From Chryseobacterium indologenes (GTDB lineage: Bacteria > Bacteroidota > Bacteroidia > Flavobacteriales > Weeksellaceae): DNA of 64,000 nt. The notes beneath the pieces were generated by a model. The model did not search any database and was not told the origin of the DNA. It was given only the letters and a program-made list of their open reading frames with translations. The translations under genes were made by a program, and so were the position numbers. This document shows, piece after piece, positions 7,977-16,544 of the stretch (position 1 is the stretch's first letter; every line of letters begins with the position of its first letter). The DNA is taken from positions 3,100,001 through 3,164,000 of the forward strand of contig NZ_CP018786.1 in assembly GCF_002025665.1 (NCBI RefSeq). The letters are read 5' to 3'.

Positions 7977-8963
7977 TTATGATGATTGAGGAGAATAAAC
8001 ATCAGGATTTGCACAATTGGGCATTTTCTCATTTTTTGCAAAAGCGATAATATTTCCTGCAGCTAGTCTGGCCATTCCATTTCTGGCTTCAACAGTCGCA
8101 GAACCGATATGTGGCAGAATACAGACACTTGAAAGCCCCAGAATAGGATCATCTGCAGACATTGGTTCCGGATTAGTAACATCCAGACCTGCTCCCCAGA
8201 TTTTCTTGTCCACGAGTGCCTGATACAGATCTTTTTGATTGTGAAAACCTCCTCTGGCTGTATTAATGAAAATAGCATTCGGTTTCATCTGCTCAAATAT
8301 AGACTCATTGAACAATTCTTTCTGTTCAGTAGTAAAGTTGGCATGTACACTCAATACATCTGATCTCCGAATCAGTTCTTCGAAAGAAACATAAGTTGCC
8401 CCCAGCTCGTTTTCTGCTTCTTCATTTTGACGACGGTTGTGGTAAATGATATTCATTCCAAAAGCCTTTCTTGATTTCTCAGCCATTTCATAGCCGATAC
8501 GTCCCAATCCAAAAATCCCAAGTGTTTTTCCGTACAATTCTTGTCCCAACGCATGTAAAGGATCAAAAGCTCCCCAATTGTCATCTTTTACTTTCTGAAA
8601 ATTATAGCTTGCTCTTCTGGCAACAGACTGCATCAGTAAAAAAGCAACATCTGAAGTGGCTTTGCTCAAAACATCCGGAGTATTTCCTATCGGAATATTT
8701 CTTTGCGTAGCTTCTTTAATGTCAACGTGATCAAATCCTACAGAATATAATGCAATAGCTTTGACATTCGGGCAGGTATCAAAAAAATTCTTATCATATC
8801 TGAAGTCTCCGCCTACATTAAGTATGGTATCTGTAGTTTTACAGTAATGAATCCATTCTTCATAAGAAAGGTTTTCCTTTTCCGGAAATATAAGCTCCAA
8901 ACCTGCTTCTTTCAGCATTTCAATTCCTGTTTCGGGAATTCTTTTATTGATAAAAACTTTCAT
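7977..8963 (-). CDS. D-isomer-specific 2-hydroxyacid dehydrogenase
   Basis: NAD(P)-dependent reduction of a 2-keto acid to a D-2-hydroxy acid, of the glyoxylate/hydroxypyruvate or 2-ketogluconate reductase kind. The nucleotide-binding loop is GLGRIGYEMA (about residues 152-161), the catalytic Arg lies in NTARGG (about 234-239), and the catalytic His in LPHIGSATVEAR (about 284-295). The length, 328 residues, is typical. Cytoplasmic. A terminator-like hairpin stands directly upstream of the start codon, which is unusual. The exact substrate cannot be decided from sequence. Confidence 0.88.
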   Translation of the reverse strand: MKVFINKRIPETGIEMLKEAGLELIFPEKENLSYEEWIHYCKTTDTILNVGGDFRYDKNFFDTCPNVKAIALYSVGFDHVDIKEATQRNIPIGNTPDVLSKATSDVAFLLMQSVARRASYNFQKVKDDNWGAFDPLHALGQELYGKTLGIFGLGRIGYEMAEKSRKAFGMNIIYHNRRQNEEAENELGATYVSFEELIRRSDVLSVHANFTTEQKELFNESIFEQMKPNAIFINTARGGFHNQKDLYQALVDKKIWGAGLDVTNPEPMSADDPILGLSSVCILPHIGSATVEARNGMARLAAGNIIAFAKNEKMPNCANPDVYSPQSS

Positions 8964-8988
8964 TCTACTGTTGTTTAATGATTTTAAT

Positions 8989-9019
8989 TAAAAAAACCTC
9001 ACTCGCAAAAAGTAAGGTT
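8989..9019 (-). terminator. Terminator-like hairpin just upstream of the dehydrogenase
   Basis: On the minus strand AACCTTACT-TTTTGCG-AGTGAGGTT is followed by six T, ending 26 bp before the ATG at 8963. It may be the distant terminator of pcm or an attenuator in the leader of the dehydrogenase. Confidence 0.55.
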
Positions 9020-9331
9020 ATTGAACTTTAATATTAAAAAAATTATTTCTTTTCATCTGAATGTTTGATTCAAAATCTATTTATTTTCTGTGATGGTGAT
9101 TGTATACTGAGGGTTTTAATTCCATCAATTTTCATTCCGAAATGGAGTTAAAAGATTTTAAATTTTGATTAAATCAGATGAATTTTATCTATGAAAAACG
9201 GGTTCTCTAAAAAGTCAAATTATCTGGCTTTTGCCATTCTGACTGAGAAAGAATCTTATTAACTAAACTGTATAAGATTCTTCATTACATTCCATTTCAT
9301 TCAGAGTGACACACTCTTTAGAAACCTCTTA
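9020..9331. other. Gene-free spacer with repeat remnant
   Basis: No convincing gene. The right end (9278-9312) carries GATTCTTCATTACATTCCATTTCATTCAGAGTGACA, a worn copy of a text also seen near 3168-3196. A 23-codon frame from the ATG at 9191 lacks support. Confidence 0.5.
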
Positions 9332-9982
9332 CTATTGATTTGTATTTCCAAGCATCGGAACAAATTTATAGGCTCCAAATTCTTCTTTTTCGAATTCTGT
9401 AGGACCTACTTTGGTAAATCTGTATAAAACCTGTTCATCTGTTGGCCCCAATGGGATCACCATTATTCCTCCGACATTCAGTTGTTTTAAAAGTTCTGTA
9501 GGCAGCGTGGAAGCACCACAGGTTACGATGATTTTATCAAAAGGAGCAAAAGTAGGAAGTCCGGCAAAACCATCTCCAAAGCTTTGAAACTTTGGAAACA
9601 GATGAAGTTCTCTGAGTTTCTTTTTAGAAAAATCAAACAGATCTTTCTGCCTTTCTACCGTATAGACATGGGCTTTCATCGCCATTAAAACTGCAGTCTG
9701 GTATCCGCATCCTGTTCCAATTTCCAATACTTTTTCACCTGGTTTTACCTTCAATAGTTCAGACTGTTCCGCTACCGTGGAAGGATGGGAAATGGTCTGA
9801 TGAGCCAGAATCGGGAAAGCCCGGTCTTCATAGGCAAAATCTTCAAAAATACTTTCGATAAAAAGGTGTCTTGGAACTTCACTCATTGCCGAAAGTACAT
9901 TTTCGTCTGAAATTCCAATTCTGTTTCGAAGATACTCGACTAAAATCTTTCTTTTTCCTTTATGTACAAACGAATCCTGCAT
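9332..9982 (-). CDS. pcm: Protein-L-isoaspartate O-methyltransferase
   Basis: Repairs aged proteins by SAM-dependent methylation of L-isoaspartyl residues. The SAM motif I is VLEIGTGCGYQTAVL (about residues 84-98). The family segment ISHPSTVAEQSELL stands just before it (about 64-77), with the substrate-site Ser/Thr, and DKIIVTCGA follows (about 152-160). At 216 residues it is the usual length and cytoplasmic. A -7 box CAAAAGTA (TACTTTTG on the coding strand, 9987-9994) lies only 4 bp before the ATG, so the mRNA may be leaderless or nearly so. Confidence 0.93.
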   Translation of the reverse strand: MQDSFVHKGKRKILVEYLRNRIGISDENVLSAMSEVPRHLFIESIFEDFAYEDRAFPILAHQTISHPSTVAEQSELLKVKPGEKVLEIGTGCGYQTAVLMAMKAHVYTVERQKDLFDFSKKKLRELHLFPKFQSFGDGFAGLPTFAPFDKIIVTCGASTLPTELLKQLNVGGIMVIPLGPTDEQVLYRFTKVGPTEFEKEEFGAYKFVPMLGNTNQ

Positions 9983-9986
9983 TTGA

Positions 9987-9994
9987 CAAAAGTA
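9987..9994 (-). promoter_or_regulatory. -7 box TACTTTTG for pcm
   Basis: TACTTTTG on the minus strand matches TAnnTTTG and ends 4 bp before the start codon. No strong -33 TTTG was seen. If used, transcription begins at or close to the A of the ATG. Confidence 0.45.
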
Positions 9995-10041
9995 AGAAAT
10001 TAGAAATTAGATTTCAGAAATTGAAGCAAAGAATTATCCAC

Positions 10042-10078
10042 AAAAACAAAGCAATCCATTTTTGATTGCTTTGTTTTT
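10042..10078 (-). terminator. Intrinsic terminator after the Fn3-like lipoprotein gene
   Basis: Stem AAACAAAGCAATC / GATTGCTTTGTTT with a short A-rich loop, followed on the minus strand by a T run. It lies directly past the stop at 10084. Confidence 0.75.
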
Positions 10079-10083
10079 ATTTC

Positions 10084-10731
10084 TTAATTCCATTTTATCG
10101 GATAAGGTCCGTAAAAATCGCTGAAGGTATTATCAGCACATTTTTTTCTCACAAAAAAATTATAATTCACTGTTTTACTTAACCCTACATAGATGGCTTT
10201 TTGACCTGCAAACACCAAATCTCCACTTGCAGGAGGAGCTGAACTGGTGGTCAACACAGTTTCGTATGTAGAAATTCCATCATTTTCCCAGGACACTGTA
10301 GCATCAAAAACAGAAGAATTCACAGAAGAAGTTGTTTTTGAATAGGTTGCATACTCTGGTTTTACACAGGTGGTTGTATGAGTGGCCAAAACAGTAACGG
10401 GTCCCGCCCAGTTGCTCCGGCCACCAGCTATTCCGCAATTTTTTCTCACATAAAGGTCGTATTTATTATCTTTATAGAGAGGAAGGTTATAAAAATACTT
10501 GTTGGTGACCACTGTAGTTCCCTTTCCCAAAGAGAAACCCTGTTCGCCGTACTGTATTTCATAATATCCTTCGCCCTGGCTGATAAAGCTCCAGGAAAGC
10601 CGGTTAGTTCCTTTTTCAAATGTCAGATTTGTTGGCGTTCCACATTTTGCCTGCGGATCATATGGACTATCTCCTATACATCCGGCAGTACATAATCCCA
10701 AGATGAATAAAATCGAAATTATTCTTTTCAT
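10084..10731 (-). CDS. Lipoprotein with fibronectin type III-like domains
   Basis: A 215-residue secreted lipoprotein. Residues 1-18 form a lipoprotein signal peptide (MKRIISILFILGL then TAGC, Cys18). The mature part begins CIGDSPYDPQ and has two beta-rich units: residues about 33-115, with LSWSF and YEIQYG, and about 116-215, with VSWENDG and YNFFVRKKC. These resemble Fn3 repeats, each with an RK(N/K)C motif. No enzymatic motif is visible. It has its own terminator and faces the oppositely oriented Gfo/Idh/MocA gene. Function unknown; surface binding is a guess. Confidence 0.7.
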   Translation of the reverse strand: MKRIISILFILGLCTAGCIGDSPYDPQAKCGTPTNLTFEKGTNRLSWSFISQGEGYYEIQYGEQGFSLGKGTTVVTNKYFYNLPLYKDNKYDLYVRKNCGIAGGRSNWAGPVTVLATHTTTCVKPEYATYSKTTSSVNSSVFDATVSWENDGISTYETVLTTSSAPPASGDLVFAGQKAIYVGLSKTVNYNFFVRKKCADNTFSDFYGPYPIKWN

Positions 10732-10864
10732 AGTTATTTTCTGACCGTGAATTTACTGTAATTTCCTTAATGAATGAACATGTTCCATCTTGAATATCTC
10801 CAAGTGAAAAGTCATGTATTTTATAAATGTACATTCACTATCTTTACAAAAATTTAATACAGCT

Positions 10865-11827
10865 ATGTTAAAAGCAGGTTTGGTAGGTGCCGGACACTTG
10901 GGAAAAATACATTTAAAACTTCTTAATCAGTCAGATCGATATGAATTTGTAGGTTTCCATGATAAAGATGTTGAAAACGGAAAGAAATTAGAAGCCGAAT
11001 TCGGATATAAATATTTTGAAAATTTTGATGAATTGCTTGAGCAGATTGACATGCTTGATATTGTCACGCCAACAGTTTATCATTATGATTATGCTTTAAA
11101 AGCCATCGAAAAAGGGCTGCATTTCTTTATTGAAAAACCGGTAACCCAGACTCTTGAACAGGCAGAAGAAATTCTTAGTTTATGCCAGGAAAAAGGAATC
11201 AAAGCACAGGTAGGACACGTTGAGCGATACAATCCAGCGTTTATTGCTACTAAGGAATACATCAGCACTCCGATGTTTATTGAAATCCACAGACTGGCTG
11301 AATTTAATCCACGTGGGACGGATGTTTCTGTAGTATTGGATCTTATGATTCACGATCTTGATATTTTATTAAGCATTGCGAAATCTAAAGTGAAAAATAT
11401 TCACGCTAGCGGTGTTTGTGTAGTAAGTAAAACTCCGGATATTGCCAACGCAAGAATAGAGTTCGAGAACGGATGTGTGGCGAACCTTACGACTTCCAGA
11501 ATTTCTATGAAGGCGATGAGAAAAAGCAGATTCTTCCAGAAGGATGCTTATATTTCTGTTGATTTCCTTGAGAAAAAGGCTGAAGTAATCAGAATGAAGG
11601 ATGCTCCTGAAAACCCTACTCCATTTGATATGATCATTGAAAATGCAGAGGGAGAGAAGAACCAGATTCTATTTGAATATCCGAATATCCAGCCTAACAA
11701 TGCTATTTTGGATGAATTAAATTCTTTCGCAGATGCTATCACAGGTGACAAAAATGTAGAGGTTTCTCTTGAAGACGGAACTGAAGCTTTGAAAGTGGCT
11801 TTAGAAATTATGAAACTGATCAGTTAA
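10865..11827 (+). CDS. Gfo/Idh/MocA-family NAD(P)-dependent oxidoreductase
   Basis: A Rossmann-fold sugar-type dehydrogenase. The nucleotide loop is GLVGAGHLGK (residues 5-14 from the chosen start), EKPVTQTLEQAEEIL (about 93-107) carries the conserved Lys, and VGHVERYNP and DLMIHDLDILL lie in the substrate domain. The open frame extends to an ATG at 10814, but the ATG at 10865 (MLKAGLVGAGHLG) puts the loop where the family has it and gives 320 residues. Similarity is strongest to the form near UDP-N-acetylglucosamine 3-dehydrogenase, but the substrate is not proven. Single gene with a terminator behind it. Confidence 0.85.
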   Translation: MLKAGLVGAGHLGKIHLKLLNQSDRYEFVGFHDKDVENGKKLEAEFGYKYFENFDELLEQIDMLDIVTPTVYHYDYALKAIEKGLHFFIEKPVTQTLEQAEEILSLCQEKGIKAQVGHVERYNPAFIATKEYISTPMFIEIHRLAEFNPRGTDVSVVLDLMIHDLDILLSIAKSKVKNIHASGVCVVSKTPDIANARIEFENGCVANLTTSRISMKAMRKSRFFQKDAYISVDFLEKKAEVIRMKDAPENPTPFDMIIENAEGEKNQILFEYPNIQPNNAILDELNSFADAITGDKNVEVSLEDGTEALKVALEIMKLIS

Positions 11828-11832
11828 AAATA

Positions 11833-11906
11833 TACTGTTTTCCTGAACAGTAACAGAGATAATGCTATCTTATTAATCAGAAAAAATTGGTTATGAGGTA
11901 GCATTT
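11833..11906 (+). terminator. Hairpins after the Gfo/Idh/MocA gene
   Basis: ACTGTT-TTCCTG-AACAGT (11833-11850) is followed by a longer stem AATGCTATCT...AGGTAGCATT (11861-11905) ending in T-rich text. The second is the more likely terminator. Confidence 0.55.
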
Positions 11907-12027
11907 TCATTTCTGGGTTCACAATTGAGGCAATAAATCTCTGTTCTTAAATATCAAGAGAATAAAAACTTTTCATCAATAATTACTGATTTATTAATAA
12001 AAAATCCTTTTCAAAATAAAAAAACAA

Positions 12028-12035
12028 TATATTTG
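12028..12035 (+). promoter_or_regulatory. Likely -7 box TATATTTG for the GH5 gene
   Basis: Matches TAnnTTTG, 150 bp before the ATG at 12186, which would leave a leader of about 145 nt. The gap 11907-12185 holds no gene. Confidence 0.4.
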
Positions 12036-12185
12036 AGGAATAATTCAATAAAGTATTGAAAGATTTTGTTTTACATATATGGATATCGGGCAAACTCAAT
12101 GAACTGAATACAGGTTCATCTGGTGCTGCCATCATTCATTATAATTTCTAATATTTCCCTATTATTTTAAACCATTGAAACTACT

Positions 12186-13916
12186 ATGAAAAGAGCCATT
12201 CTATTATCCGCACTTTTATTGTCTCAATTTGGGACATCACAATTACTGAAGACTTCAGGGCAAAAAATCGTTAATGATAAAGGTGAAAATATTCAATTGA
12301 AAGGTCTTGGACTTGGCGGTTGGATGCTTCAGGAAGGATATATGCTGAAAACTGCTGATTTTGCAGGACCTCAGTATAAGATTAAAGAGAAAATTGCTGA
12401 ATTAATTGGCGAAGATGGAATGAATGAGTTCTACAAAGCTTATCTTAAAAATGGAATCACCAAGCAGGATATTGACTTTTTAGCCAAAGCTGGATTTAAT
12501 TCTATCAGGCTTCCGATGCATTACAATCTTTATACATTACCGATTGAAAAGGAGGCTGTCAAAGGAAAAGATACGTGGCTGGAGGAAGGTTTTAAAATGA
12601 CTGATGATCTTCTTCAATGGTGTACAGATAACAAAATATACCTGATTCTGGATCTTCATGCTGCTCCGGGAGGTCAGGGCAATGATGCGAACATCTCTGA
12701 TAATGATAAGTCTAAGCCTTCACTTTGGGCCAATGAAGAAAACCAGAGAAAAACGATTGCGCTTTGGAAAAAACTGGCCGAAAGATATAAAGATAATCCA
12801 TGGATTGGAGGGTATGACCTGATTAACGAGCCCAATATTAATTTCACGGGTAAAAATCCTAATGGTACGGATGAATTGTCTAATGCTCCGCTTTGGAAAC
12901 TTCAAAAGGACATCACTGCAGCCATTAGAGAAGTTGATAAGAAGCATATTATTTTTATTGAAGGAAACGGCTGGGGAAATAATTATAACGGACTTCCGGC
13001 TATCTGGGATAATAATATGGCTTTCAGTTTTCATAAATACTGGAATTATAATGATGATCAAACCTTGAAATTCGCATTGGATCTCAGAGAGAAGCACAAT
13101 ATGCCGATCTGGCTTGGAGAAACCGGTGAGAATTCCAATGTATGGTTTACTGAGTTGATTCAGCTTTTGGGTAAGCATAATATCGGATATGCCTTCTGGC
13201 CAATGAAAAAGATTGATAATATTGCAGGAATTACCAATGTAAAAATTACTCCTGAATATGAAAAGTTATTGGATTACTGGAAAAACGGAGGTGAAAAGCC
13301 ATCTAAAGAGTATGCTAAAAAAGCTTTACTACAGATTGCTGATAATTATAAACTGAACAACACTGAGATTAAAAGAGATGTGATTGACGCCATGTTCAGA
13401 CAGATTACAGATGCTTCTACAAAACCTTTCAGAAATCATCAGGCTCCGGGAAGAATATTCGCTTCAGAATATGATTTGGGAAGAATGGGTGCAGCTTATC
13501 TTGATAAAGATTTCATCAATCTTTGGGTGAGTGATCCGGCAAAAAGATCGGAATGGAACTCCGGACAACAGATGAGAAATGATGGCGTAGATATTTATCA
13601 ATGTAATGATAAGGTTACCAACCAATATTATGTAGGAAAAACAGAATCCGGAGAATGGCTTCAATATACAATCCAGTCAAAAGGAGATAAAAATTATACG
13701 TTTGACATCCGATATGCATCAGCCAATGATTCTAAAATAAGAATTGAAACGGCTTCCGGAAAAGTTTTAGCGACGATTTCACTTGTATCAACAGGAGGAA
13801 ATGAAAACTGGAAAATGGTTTCAGCCAAAAATATCACCTTACAGAAAGGAGAAAATAAAATCAGAATTGTCTTTGAAAATGATGGTGTCAATCTGAATTA
13901 TTTTGAATTAAAATAG
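12186..13916 (+). CDS. Secreted GH5 glycoside hydrolase with C-terminal CBM6-like domain
   Basis: A secreted endo-glycanase of family GH5 (cellulase/exo-1,3-glucanase fold). A signal peptide (about residues 1-18, mature start near Gln19) is followed by the catalytic domain to about residue 375. Signature segments are RLPMHYN, LDLHAAPGGQGND, the acid/base in LINEPN (Glu about 215), SFHKYWNY, and the nucleophile in WLGETGEN (Glu about 311). Residues about 435-576 form a CBM6-like beta-sandwich (GEWLQYTIQ, then NLNYFELK at the end). A linker of about 60 residues separates the two. It lacks a T9SS sorting tail. The likely substrate is a beta-glucan, which is inference. Confidence 0.88.
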   Translation: MKRAILLSALLLSQFGTSQLLKTSGQKIVNDKGENIQLKGLGLGGWMLQEGYMLKTADFAGPQYKIKEKIAELIGEDGMNEFYKAYLKNGITKQDIDFLAKAGFNSIRLPMHYNLYTLPIEKEAVKGKDTWLEEGFKMTDDLLQWCTDNKIYLILDLHAAPGGQGNDANISDNDKSKPSLWANEENQRKTIALWKKLAERYKDNPWIGGYDLINEPNINFTGKNPNGTDELSNAPLWKLQKDITAAIREVDKKHIIFIEGNGWGNNYNGLPAIWDNNMAFSFHKYWNYNDDQTLKFALDLREKHNMPIWLGETGENSNVWFTELIQLLGKHNIGYAFWPMKKIDNIAGITNVKITPEYEKLLDYWKNGGEKPSKEYAKKALLQIADNYKLNNTEIKRDVIDAMFRQITDASTKPFRNHQAPGRIFASEYDLGRMGAAYLDKDFINLWVSDPAKRSEWNSGQQMRNDGVDIYQCNDKVTNQYYVGKTESGEWLQYTIQSKGDKNYTFDIRYASANDSKIRIETASGKVLATISLVSTGGNENWKMVSAKNITLQKGENKIRIVFENDGVNLNYFELK

Positions 13917-13936
13917 TAATAATTGTCTTAAATTGC

Positions 13937-13970
13937 AGCTCTCTTCCGATCTTCAGAAGAGGGCTTTTTT
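13937..13970 (+). terminator. Intrinsic terminator between GH5 and the beta-lactamase gene
   Basis: AGCTCTCTTC-loop-GAAGAGGGCT followed by six T. It ends only 12 bp before the beta-lactamase ATG, so it sits in that gene's leader space as well. Confidence 0.8.
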
Positions 13971-13982
13971 AATGATCATACT

Positions 13983-14861
13983 ATGAAAAAAACAGCACTA
14001 TTTTTCCTTCTGATCTCAGCATTTACCTTTGCTCAGACCTCTTTATTAGAACAAAAAATAAATTCAATTCTTAAGAACAAGAAAGCGACAGTGAGCGTTT
14101 CGGTCTTAGGTTTTGAAAATGGCTTTAAATATGATAAAAATGCAGATAAAAAGCTTCCTATGCAAAGTGTATTCAAGTTTCACATTGCCGCAGCGGTTCT
14201 GAATTTTGTAGATCAGGGAAAACTTTCTCTGGATCAGAAAGTTGTACTGGACAAATCCAATTTATTAGAAAATACATGGTCGCCGCTTCGTGATCAATAT
14301 CCTGGAGGAAATGTTGAAATTCCTTTAAGTGAAGTGATTGAATATACGGTTGCCAAAAGTGATAACAACGGCTGTGATATTCTTCTCAAATTATTGGGAG
14401 GAACCCAGACTGTTCAGAAGTTTATGGATTCAAAAGGGGTAAAAGGATTTCAGATCAAATATAACGAAGAAGACATGCATAAAGACTGGAATGTTCAATA
14501 TGAAAATTACAGCACTACAAAATCAGCAATTGATGTCCTTAAAAAGTTCTATGATGGGAAATTACTATCAAAAAAGTCGACAGATTATCTGATGAAAGTA
14601 CTATGGTCTACCTCAACGGGAATGAATAAAATAGTGGAACAGCTTCCCAAAAATACGCCTGTGGCAAGAAAAACGGGAGCTTCAGGGAAGAATAATGCGG
14701 GTCTAACGGGTGCAGAAAATGAAATAGGAATCATTACTTTACCTAATGGCAAGCACTATGCATTAGCTGTATTTGTCAGTAATTCAACGGAAACGGATGC
14801 TGTTAACTGCAGGATGATTTCAGATATTTCCAGAGAGGTTTGGGAATATTTTAATAAGTAA
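13983..14861 (+). CDS. bla: Class A beta-lactamase (subclass A2, PER/VEB-like)
   Basis: A periplasmic serine beta-lactamase that hydrolyses penicillins and probably cephalosporins. The signal peptide runs to about residue 17 (FTFAQTS, mature Gln). The active site SVFK is at residues 62-65, SDN at 126-128 and KTG at 230-232, spaced as in class A enzymes. The omega loop reads EEDMHKDWNVQYENY, close to the pattern of PER, VEB and the chromosomal enzymes of Chryseobacterium (CIA, CGA, CME), so subclass A2 is likely. No ampR-like gene is beside it. The start lies just after the terminator of the GH5 gene. Confidence 0.92.
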   Translation: MKKTALFFLLISAFTFAQTSLLEQKINSILKNKKATVSVSVLGFENGFKYDKNADKKLPMQSVFKFHIAAAVLNFVDQGKLSLDQKVVLDKSNLLENTWSPLRDQYPGGNVEIPLSEVIEYTVAKSDNNGCDILLKLLGGTQTVQKFMDSKGVKGFQIKYNEEDMHKDWNVQYENYSTTKSAIDVLKKFYDGKLLSKKSTDYLMKVLWSTSTGMNKIVEQLPKNTPVARKTGASGKNNAGLTGAENEIGIITLPNGKHYALAVFVSNSTETDAVNCRMISDISREVWEYFNK

Positions 14862-14892
14862 AATTTTAAGCTTATTTTTAAAGCGATTTAAC

Positions 14893-15303
14893 ATGAAAAA
14901 AATAATAATAACAACGGCTCTATTTGCTTTTACATTCTTTTATTCGCAGAAGAATCAGAATTATTTAGAGATCAGCTACAGAAGTGTATGCTGTGGTCCT
15001 GCCTCTGATAAACCTGTGATGAGCTTTCTGAAAGAATTTAAGAACAAAAGCCAGATAAAAAGTATGGAAGTCCTTATCCAGAAAGGGATGGGAAGAGAAG
15101 GTGAATTTACGTTATACGTTGGCACAGACTTTCTTACAAAAAATCAGAAAAAACGATTGATAAGAGGATTAACGGCTACTGTTTCCAACCAGAACAATAA
15201 TAAGAAAAGTCAAAGTACCGGAAATGTTTCCTTTGACTCTACAGCTGTTGTCACACAATCAGATCTTACAGACGTAAAAAATTTAACTATCTATAAAAAA
15301 TAA
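14893..15303 (+). CDS. Secreted small hypothetical protein
   Basis: A 136-residue protein that I do not recognise. Residues 1-18 form a signal peptide (ends FFYSQ, mature Gln). The mature part has a Cys-Cys pair (SVCCGPASD, about residues 33-41), a basic helix (KKRLIRGL, about 87-94) and an Asn/Lys-rich stretch (NQNNNKKSQS). The C-terminal third has no clear motif. It is 31 bp after the beta-lactamase and 7 bp before the 3-hydroxybutyryl-CoA dehydrogenase, so it probably shares their transcript. Confidence 0.65.
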   Translation: MKKIIITTALFAFTFFYSQKNQNYLEISYRSVCCGPASDKPVMSFLKEFKNKSQIKSMEVLIQKGMGREGEFTLYVGTDFLTKNQKKRLIRGLTATVSNQNNNKKSQSTGNVSFDSTAVVTQSDLTDVKNLTIYKK

Positions 15304-15310
15304 AGGAAAA

Positions 15311-16210
15311 ATGATCAAAAACATTGTAGTTATCGGAGCGGGAACCATGGGGAATGGTATTGCACATACTTTCGCACAAAGCGGTTTTAAAGTAAATCTT
15401 GTAGATGTATCCCAGGAAGCTTTGGACAGAGGTTTAAAAACCATTACTACCAATCTTGACAGAATCATTGCAAAAGGAAACCTTACAGAGGAGCAAAAGG
15501 CTGAAACTTTAGGTAACATCACTACTTTTACAGGATTGAATGATGCAGCAGGTGCAGCAGACCTTATTGTAGAGGCAGCTACCGAAAACCTTGATCTTAA
15601 ATTAAAGATCTTCGGTCAAATGGATGAACTCGCTCCAGCCAACTGTATCCTTGCAACCAACACTTCTTCTATTTCTATTACAAAAATTGCTGCGGCTACC
15701 AAAAGAGCCGACAAAGTAATCGGTATGCACTTCATGAACCCGGTTCCAATTATGAAACTGGTAGAAATCATCAAAGGATATTCTACTTCCAAAGAAACTT
15801 TTGATTCAATTTATGAAATGAGTAAAACTTTGGGTAAAGTTCCTGTAGAGGTAAATGATTATCCGGGTTTTGTGGCAAACAGAATTCTAATGCCAATGAT
15901 TAATGAATCTATCGAAACACTTTATAACGGAGTGGCAGGTGTAGAAGAAATTGATACGGTAATGAAATTGGGAATGGCTCATCCGATGGGTCCACTTCAA
16001 CTGGCAGACTTTATTGGTCTTGATGTATGCCTTGCCATTCTAAACGTAATGTATGACGGTTTCAAAAATCCTAAGTATGCTCCAAACCCATTGCTTGTAA
16101 ATATGGTGACAGCCGGAAAACTGGGTGTAAAATCAGGAGAAGGGTTCTACGATTATTCTGAAAGCAAAAAAGCTGAAAAAGTTTCAAAAATGTTTTTGAA
16201 GTCATCTTAA
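15311..16210 (+). CDS. 3-hydroxybutyryl-CoA dehydrogenase
   Basis: Cytoplasmic oxidoreductase of the 3-hydroxyacyl-CoA dehydrogenase family, converting 3-hydroxybutyryl-CoA and acetoacetyl-CoA with NAD(P). The Rossmann loop is GAGTMGNG (residues 9-16), the catalytic His stands in GMHFMNPVP, Asn follows in NTSSIS (about residues 115-120), and the C-terminal helical domain has NDYPGFVANRILMP and HPMGPLQLADFIGLD. Length 299 is normal. It lies 7 bp after a secreted protein gene but reads as a separate metabolic function. A small acidic gene with its own promoter follows. Confidence 0.92.
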   Translation: MIKNIVVIGAGTMGNGIAHTFAQSGFKVNLVDVSQEALDRGLKTITTNLDRIIAKGNLTEEQKAETLGNITTFTGLNDAAGAADLIVEAATENLDLKLKIFGQMDELAPANCILATNTSSISITKIAAATKRADKVIGMHFMNPVPIMKLVEIIKGYSTSKETFDSIYEMSKTLGKVPVEVNDYPGFVANRILMPMINESIETLYNGVAGVEEIDTVMKLGMAHPMGPLQLADFIGLDVCLAILNVMYDGFKNPKYAPNPLLVNMVTAGKLGVKSGEGFYDYSESKKAEKVSKMFLKSS

Positions 16211-16225
16211 ATCAATAATTTTAAT

Positions 16226-16233
16226 TATCTTTG
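16226..16233 (+). promoter_or_regulatory. -7 box TATCTTTG for the acidic small protein
   Basis: Matches TAnnTTTG, 23 bp before the ATG at 16256. The -33 element is not clear. Confidence 0.55.
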
Positions 16234-16255
16234 AGAAAGTTAAAACATTAAAAAA

Positions 16256-16495
16256 ATGAAATTACCAAAGTTTTTATTAGCAGATAATTCGGAGTTTCCA
16301 GAGGATCTATTCGTAGTTCATACAGAATATCCAAGATTTATCCTAAACGTTGAGGAAGAAGAAGTTGAGTGGTTAGATGATCTTGAAGGTGATGATGAAG
16401 AAACGATGGCAGACGAGGCTACTAAAGTAGTAGAAGCAGCGTTCAAATGGTGCGACGAAGAGTTGGCTAAGTACGACGAAGAAGAGGAAGATTAA
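16256..16495 (+). CDS. Small acidic conserved hypothetical protein
   Basis: A 79-residue protein with no known function. The N-terminal half is mixed (KLPKFLLADNSEFPEDLFVVHTEYPRF) and the rest is acidic (EEEEVEWLDDLEGDDEE, then KYDEEEED at the tail). Bacteroidota carry similar short acidic proteins, in my recollection. No signal peptide. It has a good -7 box and a strong terminator, so it forms a single-gene unit and may be well expressed. Confidence 0.75.
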   Translation: MKLPKFLLADNSEFPEDLFVVHTEYPRFILNVEEEEVEWLDDLEGDDEETMADEATKVVEAAFKWCDEELAKYDEEEED

Positions 16496-16512
16496 TAACA
16501 CTCTAAACATAA

Positions 16513-16538
16513 AAAAGGAACTCAATTGAGTTCCTTTT
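16513..16538. terminator. Bidirectional terminator between convergent genes
   Basis: Perfect palindrome AAAAGGAACTCAATTGAGTTCCTTTT with T runs on both sides. It serves the acidic gene on the plus strand and the META lipoprotein on the minus strand. Confidence 0.85.
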
Positions 16539-16544
16539 GTTTTT

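Noticed and set aside
9191..9262. 23-codon plus-strand frame (MKNGFSKKSNYL...)
   Set aside because: No ribosome-binding site, family or promoter; within a worn repeat spacer.
12720..13178. 152-residue minus-strand reading opposite the GH5 gene
   Set aside because: It lies wholly across a strong GH5 catalytic domain and shows no protein-like features.
13943..13954. CTCTTCCGATCT, identical to the end of a common sequencing adapter
   Set aside because: It forms one arm of a well-paired terminator with its own T run, and both flanks are continuous genes, so adapter carry-over is unlikely.
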